Below are positions 45,313 to 54,449 of a stretch of 64,000 nucleotides of DNA, piece by piece (position 1 is the first letter of the stretch; each line of letters starts with the position of its first letter). Location of the stretch: NCBI RefSeq assembly GCF_900141865.1, contig NZ_FQYW01000005.1, positions 62,001 to 126,000 of the forward strand, in the 5' to 3' direction. The notes below the pieces were generated by a model, which saw nothing but the letters and a program-made list of their open reading frames with translations, had not been told where the DNA came from and searched no databases. A program made the position numbers and the translations under genes. This DNA comes from Anaerovibrio lipolyticus DSM 3074. GTDB lineage: Bacteria > Bacillota > Negativicutes > Selenomonadales > Selenomonadaceae.

Positions 45313-46419
45313 TTATTCTCTTGTATAAATTGGGTCTTTTTCGTTATGCACATACCCTGCTGGTAAATCTGCATCAATTTGATAGTCCACCATATGATCA
45401 CCGCAGAAGGTCTTGTCATTACAGTGCTTTACGCAATGACGGTAATTTTTTCCAAACACCTTTTCCATACGAATTTCGTCTTGCCGCCTTGCACAATATG
45501 GATTATCGCAAACGGAATACTTGCCAATAGGCATGTGATCAAAGCTTTCTATCATAGAATCCACAATAGCACGACGCATTGCGCGACGCCAACTTGGACC
45601 TGATCCTAAATAACCTAATATAGGAAGCGAAAGACCTACTCCTCCAGAATATCCTCGTGAACGATATTCTCCCCGATCAATATATCGCCCCGTGGATACA
45701 TCAATAGCCCGCACTGACAATCTAAAATCAGTCTGACGGCTTTTACCAAAAAGCTTTGTCTTCACATCAGATCTCAACGCTTTAAAATTAAACATGAGCA
45801 AATAGTCATATCCTGCCATCCCTTCTTCCTCTAGTTCCCTGACAAATTGTACATAATCGTCCTTAGGAAGAGTAGAAAGATGACCTGAAAAATCATACGA
45901 GTTACCATGTATACCTGAATTGTCACCATACGAATCACTAATATTTTCTGGTCCATTACTAGACCTATTATCCGTATGTGATGTATGTTTTATATGGTAT
46001 AACTCTTCAAGTTTCTCAAACTCCTTGGATAACACATCATGGGCCTCTGTCAAAATAAATGTATCTCCTGTATTTCTACGTCCTTGATGAAAATGACCAC
46101 CGACATTTTCAATCCTTTGTACTGGGTAACGAGTTCCTGGAAATTTGGTATGAAGCACACGACGTATGTAACCCATTGTCTCATTATCCAATAGAGCCTG
46201 ATCATCACCAGTTACAATATAGCCAACCCTAACACCATATTGTGGCTCATACTGGAAATCATAATTTGTTGATTTATTTTCCATCTCCCTATGGTAAGCC
46301 ACATCGTCCCGATCAATGTTTACTATAGTTGCAGCGTCAGCCACACCGGGTAAGCCAAATATCATGCCCGAACACAAAAGAAAAGATGCTATCCCTGCTG
46401 AAATATGATGTTTAAACAT
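45313..46419 (-). CDS. Secreted protein with C-terminal Cys/His cluster, unknown function
   Basis: This protein of about 368 residues has a clear signal peptide (ISAGIASFLLCSGMIFG, cut near ADAA). The central part is soluble with a Ser/Asn/Gly-rich stretch near residues 150-190, then a region with YDYLLMFNFKALRSDV. The last 80 residues carry Cys and His spaced as CDNPYC, HCVKHC and FCGDH, which suggests a metal site or disulfide knot. AGGAGG precedes ATG 46419. It is divergent from the HTH gene across a palindromic operator. No family recognised. Confidence 0.6.
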   Translation of the reverse strand: MFKHHISAGIASFLLCSGMIFGLPGVADAATIVNIDRDDVAYHREMENKSTNYDFQYEPQYGVRVGYIVTGDDQALLDNETMGYIRRVLHTKFPGTRYPVQRIENVGGHFHQGRRNTGDTFILTEAHDVLSKEFEKLEELYHIKHTSHTDNRSSNGPENISDSYGDNSGIHGNSYDFSGHLSTLPKDDYVQFVRELEEEGMAGYDYLLMFNFKALRSDVKTKLFGKSRQTDFRLSVRAIDVSTGRYIDRGEYRSRGYSGGVGLSLPILGYLGSGPSWRRAMRRAIVDSMIESFDHMPIGKYSVCDNPYCARRQDEIRMEKVFGKNYRHCVKHCNDKTFCGDHMVDYQIDADLPAGYVHNEKDPIYTRE

Positions 46420-46508
46420 ATCCCATTTCCTCCTATCCAAATAAAAAGGCTTCTATACCGACTACGGTCTTTATTCCACGCCCTTTACAAGTAAAACGGA
46501 TATTATAA

Positions 46509-46538
46509 TTTATATGGGTATATATCTACCCATATAAA
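46509..46538. promoter_or_regulatory. Perfect 12-bp inverted repeat, likely operator
   Basis: TTTATATGGGTA (46509-46520) and TACCCATATAAA (46527-46538) are exact inverse complements with six bases between. It lies in the 200-base gap between the divergent secreted protein gene and the HTH gene, next to a TATAAT-like element reading to the minus strand. The small HTH regulator beside it is the obvious candidate to bind it. Confidence 0.65.
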
Positions 46539-46620
46539 TATTACCATAATATCTCACCCATTACAAACTACCGATGAAAAGAATAAAATATATAGTAGTT
46601 TTGTTTTTATGGTGATAGGC

Positions 46621-46854
46621 ATGAAAGAAATAAATTTTGGAGAAATCCGCATTAAGCTGGAGGATATACGAAAAGCGCAAAATATTAGTATAAATAAGCT
46701 GGCCTTTAGGGCTGAATTGCAGCGTTCTCAAGTACGGAGTTACTGCAACAATACAGTTCAAAGGCTGGATACTGCTGTATTGGCCAGACTGTGCTATGCG
46801 TTAGATTGTAAAATTACCGACTTAATTGAATACATACCACCTAATAATGAATAA
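46621..46854 (+). CDS. Small XRE-type HTH regulator
   Basis: This protein of about 77 residues consists only of a Cro/C1-type helix-turn-helix domain (ISINKLAFRAELQRSQVRSY with LARLCYALDCKITDLIEY). Its close kin are YozG-like small repressors. ATG 46621 is favoured over ATG 46609; ribosome sites are weak for both. A perfect inverted repeat lies 80 bases upstream. A terminator follows at once, so it is monocistronic. Confidence 0.85.
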   Translation: MKEINFGEIRIKLEDIRKAQNISINKLAFRAELQRSQVRSYCNNTVQRLDTAVLARLCYALDCKITDLIEYIPPNNE

Positions 46855-46856
46855 AA

Positions 46857-46895
46857 CAGCCAGCCGAATGGTATATGCCCAGATTCGGCTGGCTG
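46857..46895. terminator. Bidirectional terminator between HTH and phosphatase genes
   Basis: CAGCCAGCCGAAT (46857-46869) pairs perfectly with ATTCGGCTGGCTG (46883-46895). A T-rich run follows on the plus strand and TTTTAT on the minus strand. Confidence 0.9.
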
Positions 46896-46949
46896 CTTTA
46901 ATTCACGCAATTGTATTCAATTTTCTATATAGCTTGATAATATGATTCC

Positions 46950-48257
46950 CTATTTCGTTACCTCAACCTCATCAATCTTCGTTCCATCAGGCAGAAAACA
47001 GCGAATAGCTATTACATTTCCCTCTACATCCATGGTCATATAATTATCTGTTTCCGGCTGTGGTGCCACCACCTCATCCAAAGCATGATCAGTCCACAGA
47101 CGATCATATCGTACATTACCGGATAAGCCACACAAAATATACAGTGGACCATTAGGGTCGTGCTTTCCCTGTATAATATGTCCACGATTTCTATAGGTAT
47201 GGAGATGCCCTGTTAATACAATATCTACATTATATTTTTCAAAAATAGGCATGAATAACTGCCCTTCCTCCGAAAAGCCCTCCTTGCGTTCTGGCATTCT
47301 GGCAATACGATATTGAAGGACATCCTTATGCATCAGGACGATTTTCCACGGCTTGGTTGTACGCTGCAAATCCTTCTCCAACCAATCCGCCTGCTCCTCC
47401 ATTAATCCTGACTTAAAATTCTTAATCTCCTTTTCTACTGTTCCTAATACAGCAAAATGGACCTGACCATAATCGAAGGAATAGTAGTAGCGATTGAAGT
47501 CTTTACTGTTATTCTCAGGAACATTGAAAAAGTGCAAATAGGCCATAGGAAGCTGTTCCTTCCAATCACGGTTATAGCATTCATGGTTGCCCACGACAGG
47601 TGCAAATGGAATTTGGTCAATAATGCCATCAAGTGCACCGAACCAGGCTCGCCATTGACTGCTATCCTCTCCATTATCCACTAAATCACCCAAATTAGTG
47701 AAAATTTCCGCTTCAGGATGACGTTTAATGGCATTTTGAGCCACATTTCTCCAATCACTGTACTCACTGGACTGGGAGTCCGTGAAAATCAGCATGGAAA
47801 ACTTACTTTTATTGTCTGTGGCAGTCTGTACTGGAAACCATTTACTGGCCTTACTGCCGTCTTCCACAGCAAATTCATATTTAGTATCTGGTTCTAATCT
47901 ATCCAGCAGGGCGGAATATTGAATGTGATTTTCTCCATCATCAAAAAAGGAATCATCCTGAGCAGGAATGACCATTTCCCGTTTAGTATCATTTTGCAGA
48001 CGCAGACGGATTTGAGGATTGCTCATATATTCCGAAGCCTGCCACATTATTCTGCGACTCCTTGTATTATCGGATGTCACCATCTGACGAAGGTATTGAA
48101 ACTGTTTATCCTGTAAAAGCTCCCGGGCCTGATTTTCTATATCGCGGCCAAGGGAGGTTTTTCTCAAAGTAAAAATACCTCCACCAGCAGCCAATACACC
48201 AATTCCGGCCATGATTTTTATAAAATTCCGGCGTGAAATTTTGTTCTTTTCTGTCAT
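46950..48257 (-). CDS. Tat-exported metallophosphoesterase (purple acid phosphatase-like)
   Basis: This 435-residue protein has a twin-arginine signal (SRRNFIKIMAG), a fibronectin-like domain (about residues 55-135) and a calcineurin-like phosphatase domain. Metal motifs are present: FTDSQS, NLGDLVDN, GNHE, LMHKD and TGHLHTY. The layout matches bacterial purple acid phosphatase-type enzymes that release phosphate outside the membrane. Upstream bases are AGGATTGATGAAAA, a weak ribosome site. It has its own terminator at both ends. Confidence 0.9.
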   Translation of the reverse strand: MTEKNKISRRNFIKIMAGIGVLAAGGGIFTLRKTSLGRDIENQARELLQDKQFQYLRQMVTSDNTRSRRIMWQASEYMSNPQIRLRLQNDTKREMVIPAQDDSFFDDGENHIQYSALLDRLEPDTKYEFAVEDGSKASKWFPVQTATDNKSKFSMLIFTDSQSSEYSDWRNVAQNAIKRHPEAEIFTNLGDLVDNGEDSSQWRAWFGALDGIIDQIPFAPVVGNHECYNRDWKEQLPMAYLHFFNVPENNSKDFNRYYYSFDYGQVHFAVLGTVEKEIKNFKSGLMEEQADWLEKDLQRTTKPWKIVLMHKDVLQYRIARMPERKEGFSEEGQLFMPIFEKYNVDIVLTGHLHTYRNRGHIIQGKHDPNGPLYILCGLSGNVRYDRLWTDHALDEVVAPQPETDNYMTMDVEGNVIAIRCFLPDGTKIDEVEVTK

Positions 48258-48357
48258 TTTTCATCAATCCTATTTTGCATTACAATTTCTATCGTTTTCC
48301 TATTTTAACAGTTAGAGTAAGATATAAGTCAAGTCTTTTGATAAATTTTTTGCATTT

Positions 48358-48403
48358 AAAAAGCCAGCTGGAATTCTGGGTACATATCCCTCCAACTGGC
48401 TTT
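48358..48403 (-). terminator. Terminator of the glcDF-type operon
   Basis: AAAGCCAG-TGG pairs with CCA-CTGGCTTT with one mismatch; on the minus strand TTTAAATG follows. It ends the two-gene oxidase operon. Confidence 0.85.
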
Positions 48404-48415
48404 ATATGATTTATT

Positions 48416-49729
48416 TTACTTTTGTTTACCCAGCTTATAGGACTCTGCCAAAAGCTGTATTGGATGATAAACTACCTGTGGCATTTTGTTCTGAACGATA
48501 CCATCTGTTATATGCATACGACAGCTTGGGCAGCTGGCACATACATAGTCTGCATTGGTAGCCTTGATATTTTCACACTTCCTGTCATTAATCTGACGGG
48601 ACAGCTCATAATGAGCCAAGCTGAAGGAACCACCAGAACCGCAGCAACGGTCATGCTCCTTCATTTCTACGAAGTTAAGGCCAGGAATGGACTTCAGAAT
48701 CTCTCTAGGCTGCTCCGTAACATGAATACCACGAACCATATGACAAGGATCATGCATGGTTACGGTCTTGTTAATGGCACCTAAATTATCTGTCTTATAG
48801 CCAGTCTCCACCAGGAACTGGCTGATTTCCCGAACCTTATCGGCTATATTCTGAGCTCGTGCCGCCCAATCTGGCTCATCCTCCAACCATTTTGGATAGT
48901 CAAGCAATGCTTCCACACAGGAACCGCAGGCACCTACGATGTAGTCGCATTCATAACGTTCAAACACTTCAATATTGTGCTTGGCCATTTCGTTAGCCAG
49001 CTCAAAGGCGCCGGATACATGAACAGGGGTTCCACAGCAATGCTGAGCTCCCGGCAGTATAACCTCATGACCATTTTCCTTTAACACTTCAATAACTGCT
49101 TTACCCATATCAGTGTACATAAAGTTGATGGTACAGCCAGTGAAGAAAGCAACCTTATATCTAGGATTATCCACCTTGATTACTGGTGGGTACTCTGCCC
49201 TCAATGGCGTAGAAGCCAATGGTGCCGTTGCCCTGTTAGGATCCATACCAGGCATAGGCAGTCTGGAAAGAACTGCGTTTTTATCTGGAATATCCTTAAA
49301 GGTAAGCCAGCCAAACATACCACCCATGCGCAATACTGTATTAAACAACGGACGATTGGACAATAAGCTGAATACAGTCTTTTTTATTGGATTAAGGCCA
49401 CGTGCCTTAATGGTTGCGTGACGACCACGAAGAATAAGCTCATCTGCCTTTACACCGCAAGGACAGTTGGCAGCACAGGTCTTACAGGTAAGACATTGAG
49501 CCATCATAGAGTCAAACTCCTTGGTAATTTCCAGCTTGCCACTAAGGATGGCCTGCATCAGGGAAATCTTGCCTCTGGCAACGGAGAATTCCTTGCGGGT
49601 TTCCCGATAAATTGGGCACCCGGCCTGACAGTTACCGCATTTCATGCAGTTGGCCAACGCATCGTCTATATCCTTCAGCAATGTGGCATCATGCTTATTA
49701 ATTTCCTCTGCTGTGATTTCATTAGCCAT
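48416..49729 (-). CDS. GlcF-type Fe-S subunit of lactate/glycolate oxidase
   Basis: This 437-residue protein has two ferredoxin motifs (CMKCGNCQAGCP, CLTCKTCAANCP) and two CCG domains (HCCGTPVHVSG, DRCCGSGG). It passes electrons from the partner flavoprotein to the respiratory chain. It begins one base after the FAD subunit ends, so the two form a single operon. In this type of anaerobe D-lactate is the likely substrate, but glycolate is not ruled out. Confidence 0.92.
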   Translation of the reverse strand: MANEITAEEINKHDATLLKDIDDALANCMKCGNCQAGCPIYRETRKEFSVARGKISLMQAILSGKLEITKEFDSMMAQCLTCKTCAANCPCGVKADELILRGRHATIKARGLNPIKKTVFSLLSNRPLFNTVLRMGGMFGWLTFKDIPDKNAVLSRLPMPGMDPNRATAPLASTPLRAEYPPVIKVDNPRYKVAFFTGCTINFMYTDMGKAVIEVLKENGHEVILPGAQHCCGTPVHVSGAFELANEMAKHNIEVFERYECDYIVGACGSCVEALLDYPKWLEDEPDWAARAQNIADKVREISQFLVETGYKTDNLGAINKTVTMHDPCHMVRGIHVTEQPREILKSIPGLNFVEMKEHDRCCGSGGSFSLAHYELSRQINDRKCENIKATNADYVCASCPSCRMHITDGIVQNKMPQVVYHPIQLLAESYKLGKQK

Positions 49730-49730
49730 A

Positions 49731-51116
49731 TTAACACTCTCCTATCAGCTTGCCAGGGTTCAAAATCAGATTAGGATCAAGAGCCCGCTTGATAGCCTTC
49801 ATGGCATTCATACCTTCCTTGCCGTGCTGGAGTTCCATCCAAGGGAGCTTACCAAGGCCAATGCCATGCTCTCCTGAAAGGGTACCGCCCAATTCCACAG
49901 CACCACGGAAGATAACGTCCATAGCCTTATGAACCCGCTCCATTTCCTCCTTATCACGAAGGTCACACACAATAGTAGGATGCATATTGCCGTCTCCAGC
50001 ATGACCAAAGGTACCAATAGTTACATTGTAATCCTTGGCAGCCTTGGTAACAATCTTAAGGAACTGGGTCAACTTGCTTCTAGGAACTGTGGCATCCTCA
50101 ACGAAGGTAGTAGGACGGAGCTTAGCCAGGCAAGGGAGTGCCATGCGGCGTGCAGTCCAAAGCTGTTCCTTGTGTTCAGGAGACTTTGCCAGGGTAACCT
50201 CAGCAGCATTGTTTTTCTTCAATACCTCAAGGACCTTTTCCTTTTCGTCAGCCACGATAACTGGATGACCGTCAACCTCCAGAAGCAAAATAGCAGCCGC
50301 ATCCGTTGGCAAGCCTACATGCATAAAGTCCTCAACTGTACGGATGGAGGAATTGTCAAGAATTTCCATTGTTGCAGGAATAATCTTGGCAGCAATGATA
50401 TCAGATACCGCATTACCGGCATCCTCCAAAGTATTAAATACAGCTATCATACTGGCCTGAGCCTCAGGCTTTGGAACCAGCTTAAGATATGCCTTGGTAA
50501 CAATACCCAGAGTACCCTCAGAGCCTGTAAAGAGCTTAGTCATATCATAACCAGAAACATCCTTTACATTCTTGCCGCCTGTATGAATAATGTCACCATT
50601 GGCCAAAACTACTTCCAGCCCCTGAACATAATTCTTGGTAATACCATATTTCAGGCCACGGAGGCCACCGGAATTTTCACAGATAGTACCACCAAGGCTG
50701 GCAGTCTTTACAGTACCAGGGTCAGGTGGATAAATAAGGCCATGTGGTGCCACATAATCATTAATATCCTGAACCACAACGCCAACCTCGACCTCAGCAA
50801 TAAGGTTCTCCAAATCCAGATCAAGAATTTTGTTAAAACGAAGCATCAGCAGCACGATACCGCCCTTAAGAGGTGCCGTACCAGCTGAAAGATTAGTGCC
50901 GGAGCCTCTAGGATAAACCGGAATTTTGTGCTCGTTGGCAAACTTCATAATAGCGGATACTTCTTGTACATTGCCAGGAGAAACCACCACATCAGGCATA
51001 TAAATATGACCTGGTGTCGCATCATAAGAATATGCGTACAGGGCTTCCTTGGAATGAAGAACATTTTCTTCCCCGACAATTTTCTTCATCTCGGCAATCA
51101 ATTGATCTTTTTCCAT
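49731..51116 (-). CDS. GlcD/D-lactate dehydrogenase-type FAD oxidase
   Basis: This 461-residue flavoprotein has an FAD-binding PCMH domain (YPRGSGTNLSAGTAP, the GLRGLKYGITKNYVQGLEV region) and a C-terminal FAD oxidase domain (GTFGHAGDGNMHPT, GTLSGEHGIG). It oxidises a 2-hydroxy acid. AAGGAGAG lies 6 nt before the ATG. Electrons go to the adjoining Fe-S subunit. No permease for the substrate lies nearby. Confidence 0.92.
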   Translation of the reverse strand: MEKDQLIAEMKKIVGEENVLHSKEALYAYSYDATPGHIYMPDVVVSPGNVQEVSAIMKFANEHKIPVYPRGSGTNLSAGTAPLKGGIVLLMLRFNKILDLDLENLIAEVEVGVVVQDINDYVAPHGLIYPPDPGTVKTASLGGTICENSGGLRGLKYGITKNYVQGLEVVLANGDIIHTGGKNVKDVSGYDMTKLFTGSEGTLGIVTKAYLKLVPKPEAQASMIAVFNTLEDAGNAVSDIIAAKIIPATMEILDNSSIRTVEDFMHVGLPTDAAAILLLEVDGHPVIVADEKEKVLEVLKKNNAAEVTLAKSPEHKEQLWTARRMALPCLAKLRPTTFVEDATVPRSKLTQFLKIVTKAAKDYNVTIGTFGHAGDGNMHPTIVCDLRDKEEMERVHKAMDVIFRGAVELGGTLSGEHGIGLGKLPWMELQHGKEGMNAMKAIKRALDPNLILNPGKLIGEC

Positions 51117-51259
51117 ACTTACTCTCCTTTATAATAAATCAAAATAACACCGATAATGTCCTATTATGAATTTGTTCGACAAATCTGAATATATTCCTTC
51201 TTTTGAAAATAAAAAAATAAAATATTTTATGGCAATAAAATATTAGGTTTTATGAACGC

Positions 51260-51310
51260 AAAAAGGATTCCTACCACAAACGACATTATGGTAGAAACCC
51301 TTTTATTTTT
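51260..51310 (-). terminator. Terminator of nitroreductase gene
   Basis: AAAAGG with TTCCTACCA pairs with TGGTAGAAA and CCCTTTT around small bulges. On the minus strand the stem is followed by TTTTTGCG. Confidence 0.7.
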
Positions 51311-51337
51311 TGTATTACGTCTGACAATTAATTATCA

Positions 51338-51835
51338 TTATTTAATATAATGAACCCGTGACTCGTCATATCGGTCCTGCTGAGGATTTTTCTTGGCAGG
51401 ATAACCAAATGGCACAACGGTAAATACATCCAGATTTTCTGATAAATTCAAAGCTCTGGAAACCCTTTCCATTCTGTCAGCAAAAGGAGCTATTCCCAGC
51501 ATAACGCCGCCCAGGCCCTGTTCCTCAATCTCCAGCAAAATATTTTCAGTAGACAGTGACAAATCCACCTGCACCAAATCCGGCACTGGTAAATTCTCCT
51601 TGCGCCCACACACCACTATTGCCACAGGGGCACCTTCCACCATACCGGTGTAAGGACTGGCCTTAGAAAGCTCCTGCAAAACCGACTTATCTGTTACCAC
51701 ATAAAACTCCCAAGGCTGCTGATTCATGGCGGAAGGAGCCGCCATAGCCGCCCGCAAAATCTTTTCAATTTTACTAGCCTCTACTGGCTTTTCCTCATAG
51801 CTGCGCACACTGGTACGGGAAAAAATTGCATCCAT
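51338..51835 (-). CDS. Nitroreductase family FMN protein
   Basis: This protein of about 165 residues has the nitroreductase start DAIFSRTSVRSY, APSAMNQQPWEF for FMN phosphate and GLGGVMLGI near the C-terminus. It reduces quinones or nitro compounds with NAD(P)H, or may act as a flavin reductase. ATG 51835 lies 6 nt after GTGAGG; GTG 51847 overlaps that site. It is a single gene. Confidence 0.92.
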   Translation of the reverse strand: MDAIFSRTSVRSYEEKPVEASKIEKILRAAMAAPSAMNQQPWEFYVVTDKSVLQELSKASPYTGMVEGAPVAIVVCGRKENLPVPDLVQVDLSLSTENILLEIEEQGLGGVMLGIAPFADRMERVSRALNLSENLDVFTVVPFGYPAKKNPQQDRYDESRVHYIK

Positions 51836-51907
51836 AATTTGCCTCACCTTTCTTACTCTTACTTTAATTACTTCGGCATTTTTAGTTTTCCTTTTGAAAT
51901 ATGGTGC

Positions 51908-53368
51908 CTAGAGTTTTTTTACCCCATTTTTGTCCACCACGGCATACACCAGCTTGGACTGCCCCGGTGTCTGCTGACTGTAGGTCAGAGCTTCAAGATA
52001 CCGCTTCACTGCCGGTGACAGCAGCTCCTCCCTGGAGGTATGGAATACAGCCAACACATCTCCGACATGTACCTTATCCCCGGTTTTTTTGCATATTGTG
52101 ATACCAGCGGTTGGATCAATAACACTTTCCATGGTCTCTCGCCCTGCACCAAGCATAGTTGATGCTATACCAATAGCCTCAGTATCCATACTAGCTATAT
52201 ATCCATCTCTATCAGCCTTGACTTCGTAGCACACAGCCGCCTTGGTAAACCCATCAAGATCATCAAATACAGAAACATCACCGCCCTGAGCCTGCACCAT
52301 TTCCTTAAATTTATTCATGGCCTGGCCATTCTTTATGACCTCTTTTACCATGGCAAGGCACTCAGAGTGACGCCCCTTGCCAGCCATCATCAAAAGGGTG
52401 GCGGATAATTCCTCGCACTCCTTGGTCAGGTCCTCCGGCCCCTTACCATTCAGTACATCGACGACCTCCTTTACCTCCAAGGCATTACCAATATTTTGCC
52501 CCAGCGGCATATTCATATTGGTGACATAGGCCATGGTTCTTTTCCCGTTGTGCTCGCCAATGGTCACCATTTTTTCTGCCAAGGTAACCGCATCCGCCAC
52601 ATTTTTCATAAAAGCTCCACTGCCACACTTTACGTCAAGCAAAATGCAATCCGCCCCGGCAGCCAGCTTTTTGCTCATGATTGAAGATGCTATAAGGGGA
52701 ATGCTAGGCACACTACCCGTTACATCCCGCAGAGCGTAAAGCTTTTTATCAGCCGGAGCCAAATTGCCGCTTTGGCCGATGACACTGGCCCCTATTTCAT
52801 TCACCTGATTAAAAAATTCATCCTTGTCCAGCACAGTACGGTATCCCGGTATGGATTCCAGCTTATCCACTGTACCTCCGGTATGTCCTAATCCCCGGCC
52901 ACTCATCTTGGCAATTTTTACATCACAAGAGGCCACAATAGGGGCCACCGCCATGGTGGTTTTGTCACCAACACCACCGGTAGAGTGCTTATCTACCTTG
53001 ACGCCTTTAATAGGTGACAAATCTATCATTTCTCCGGAATGGGCCATTGCCATGGTAAAATCGGCCAGCTCCCGGTCCTCCATTCCCTGGAAATAAATAG
53101 CCATCAACAGGGCCGAGGTCTGATAATCGGGAATAGAACCATCCACGCAGCCATCAATAAAATACTGTATTTCTCCCTTGCTTAGGCTGGCTCCATCACG
53201 TTTTTTGCCGATAATATCCACCATTCGAAACTGTTTTTCCTCTGGCATATAATCTGTTCCTCCCCAATCAGCTCCCTTATTCTCTTTATGAAGGCCAGTA
53301 CTGGCAATGCATACTGACGATACTGAAACCATATAAATAACTAACAGGCAAATCATCAGCTGGCGCAT
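51908..53368 (-). CDS. pdp: Pyrimidine-nucleoside phosphorylase with N-terminal signal-like extension
   Basis: The core (from residue 41, MPEEKQFRMVDI) is a normal 446-residue pyrimidine nucleoside phosphorylase: KHSTGGVGDKT, GRGLGHTGGTVDKLE and KCGSGAFMK are intact. It splits thymidine or uridine with phosphate. The frame is open 40 residues further upstream and starts at ATG 53368, 9 nt after AAGGGAG. Those residues look like a signal peptide (QLMICLLVIYMVSVSSVCIA). ATG 53248 also has GGGGAGG, so both a long and a short form are possible. Confidence 0.82.
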   Translation of the reverse strand: MRQLMICLLVIYMVSVSSVCIASTGLHKENKGADWGGTDYMPEEKQFRMVDIIGKKRDGASLSKGEIQYFIDGCVDGSIPDYQTSALLMAIYFQGMEDRELADFTMAMAHSGEMIDLSPIKGVKVDKHSTGGVGDKTTMAVAPIVASCDVKIAKMSGRGLGHTGGTVDKLESIPGYRTVLDKDEFFNQVNEIGASVIGQSGNLAPADKKLYALRDVTGSVPSIPLIASSIMSKKLAAGADCILLDVKCGSGAFMKNVADAVTLAEKMVTIGEHNGKRTMAYVTNMNMPLGQNIGNALEVKEVVDVLNGKGPEDLTKECEELSATLLMMAGKGRHSECLAMVKEVIKNGQAMNKFKEMVQAQGGDVSVFDDLDGFTKAAVCYEVKADRDGYIASMDTEAIGIASTMLGAGRETMESVIDPTAGITICKKTGDKVHVGDVLAVFHTSREELLSPAVKRYLEALTYSQQTPGQSKLVYAVVDKNGVKKL

Positions 53369-53394
53369 ATCACCATTCTCCCTTCTATGAATAA

Positions 53395-54294
53395 TCAAAA
53401 TTCATCTAAGAATGACCATTCAGCCTCCAAGGTCATATCACCGTCTGTTACCTCATAACCAATGGCAATCATCTTGCCAGGATCACGGGGATCCTTAATC
53501 ACCGGTTCAATTATGTCACCCAGCCGTCTGGTAAACATACCCCGGCTGATATTTAATTCAGTGCCATCAGCCAGCTTCCAGCCCACCTCGCCATTTTCAA
53601 AGGTATGCTTCTCCGCTCCCTCAGGCGCCAAAAATCTGATTTCTGCCAGACTATCCCGTTCACCATAAGGAATCATGCTGAAATACCCGGTTTCCCCCCC
53701 CTGAAAATTATAGCTGCCCATATAGCTGTTTTTTATGGACGGAGACGCCATATCAGGGAATTTTTCAATATCCAACTCCTTTACTACACGGGCTGGATTT
53801 CCTACTACCACACTATAATCCGGTACATCCCGGGTAACCACTGAACCAGCTCCCACAATAGCATACTTGCCAACCGTCACGCCTGGTAATATGGTAGCAC
53901 CGGCTCCAATCCATGCTCTCTGCTTTATACGAACTGGCTTACAGGTCAAAAGCATCCGCTCATAAGGATCGTGATTATTTGAAAGTACAGAAACATTGCC
54001 TGCAATCTGCACATTATCCTCAATAGTTATGCCCCCACGGGCCATGGCCAGAAAATTGCTGTTAATATATACATTCTTTCCAATAACAATATTATGAGCA
54101 CAAACCGCCGACAGAGGTGCAACTATATAACTGCCTTCACCAAACCGCTCACCAAAAATATCCTTGATAGCCGTCATGTATTCCTCGGTCCGAGGCATGG
54201 TATGATTCAGCTTAAATAGCTTTTTTTCCAGTTCAATTGCTTCATTTCTATCTTCATCACTAATTTTGCGTAAATCCACGACGATTTCTTTCAT
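53395..54294 (-). CDS. Hexapeptide-repeat O-acetyltransferase with C-terminal extension
   Basis: The first 180 residues match maltose/galactoside-type acetyltransferases. A left-handed beta helix of hexapeptide repeats is visible (VYINSNFLAMARGGITIE, GAGATILPGVTVG, VTRDVPDYSVVVGNPARVV) with the active-site loop NNHDP. The remaining 115 residues are an additional domain with no recognised family, containing FQGGETGYFSMIPYGERD. Sugar acetyltransferases are usually about 185 residues. It precedes the pyrimidine phosphorylase by 26 bases (long form). Confidence 0.82.
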   Translation of the reverse strand: MKEIVVDLRKISDEDRNEAIELEKKLFKLNHTMPRTEEYMTAIKDIFGERFGEGSYIVAPLSAVCAHNIVIGKNVYINSNFLAMARGGITIEDNVQIAGNVSVLSNNHDPYERMLLTCKPVRIKQRAWIGAGATILPGVTVGKYAIVGAGSVVTRDVPDYSVVVGNPARVVKELDIEKFPDMASPSIKNSYMGSYNFQGGETGYFSMIPYGERDSLAEIRFLAPEGAEKHTFENGEVGWKLADGTELNISRGMFTRRLGDIIEPVIKDPRDPGKMIAIGYEVTDGDMTLEAEWSFLDEF

Positions 54295-54385
54295 GATAAT
54301 ATCCCCAAACTCTCTTTTTAATTAAAATACTATGTAAATTTTACACCAAGATACAAAAAAATGTAAACCTCAAAGAAAAAACAAA

Positions 54386-54423
54386 GTCCCTGCTATCAGA
54401 AAATACAATCCAATAACAGGGAC
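54386..54423 (-). terminator. Terminator of ileS
   Basis: GTCCCTG-TAT pairs with ATA-CAGGGAC over a 16-base loop. On the minus strand TTTGTTTTTTC follows. Confidence 0.88.
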
Positions 54424-54449
54424 CTGAATTAATGCTTTAATTAATTAAA

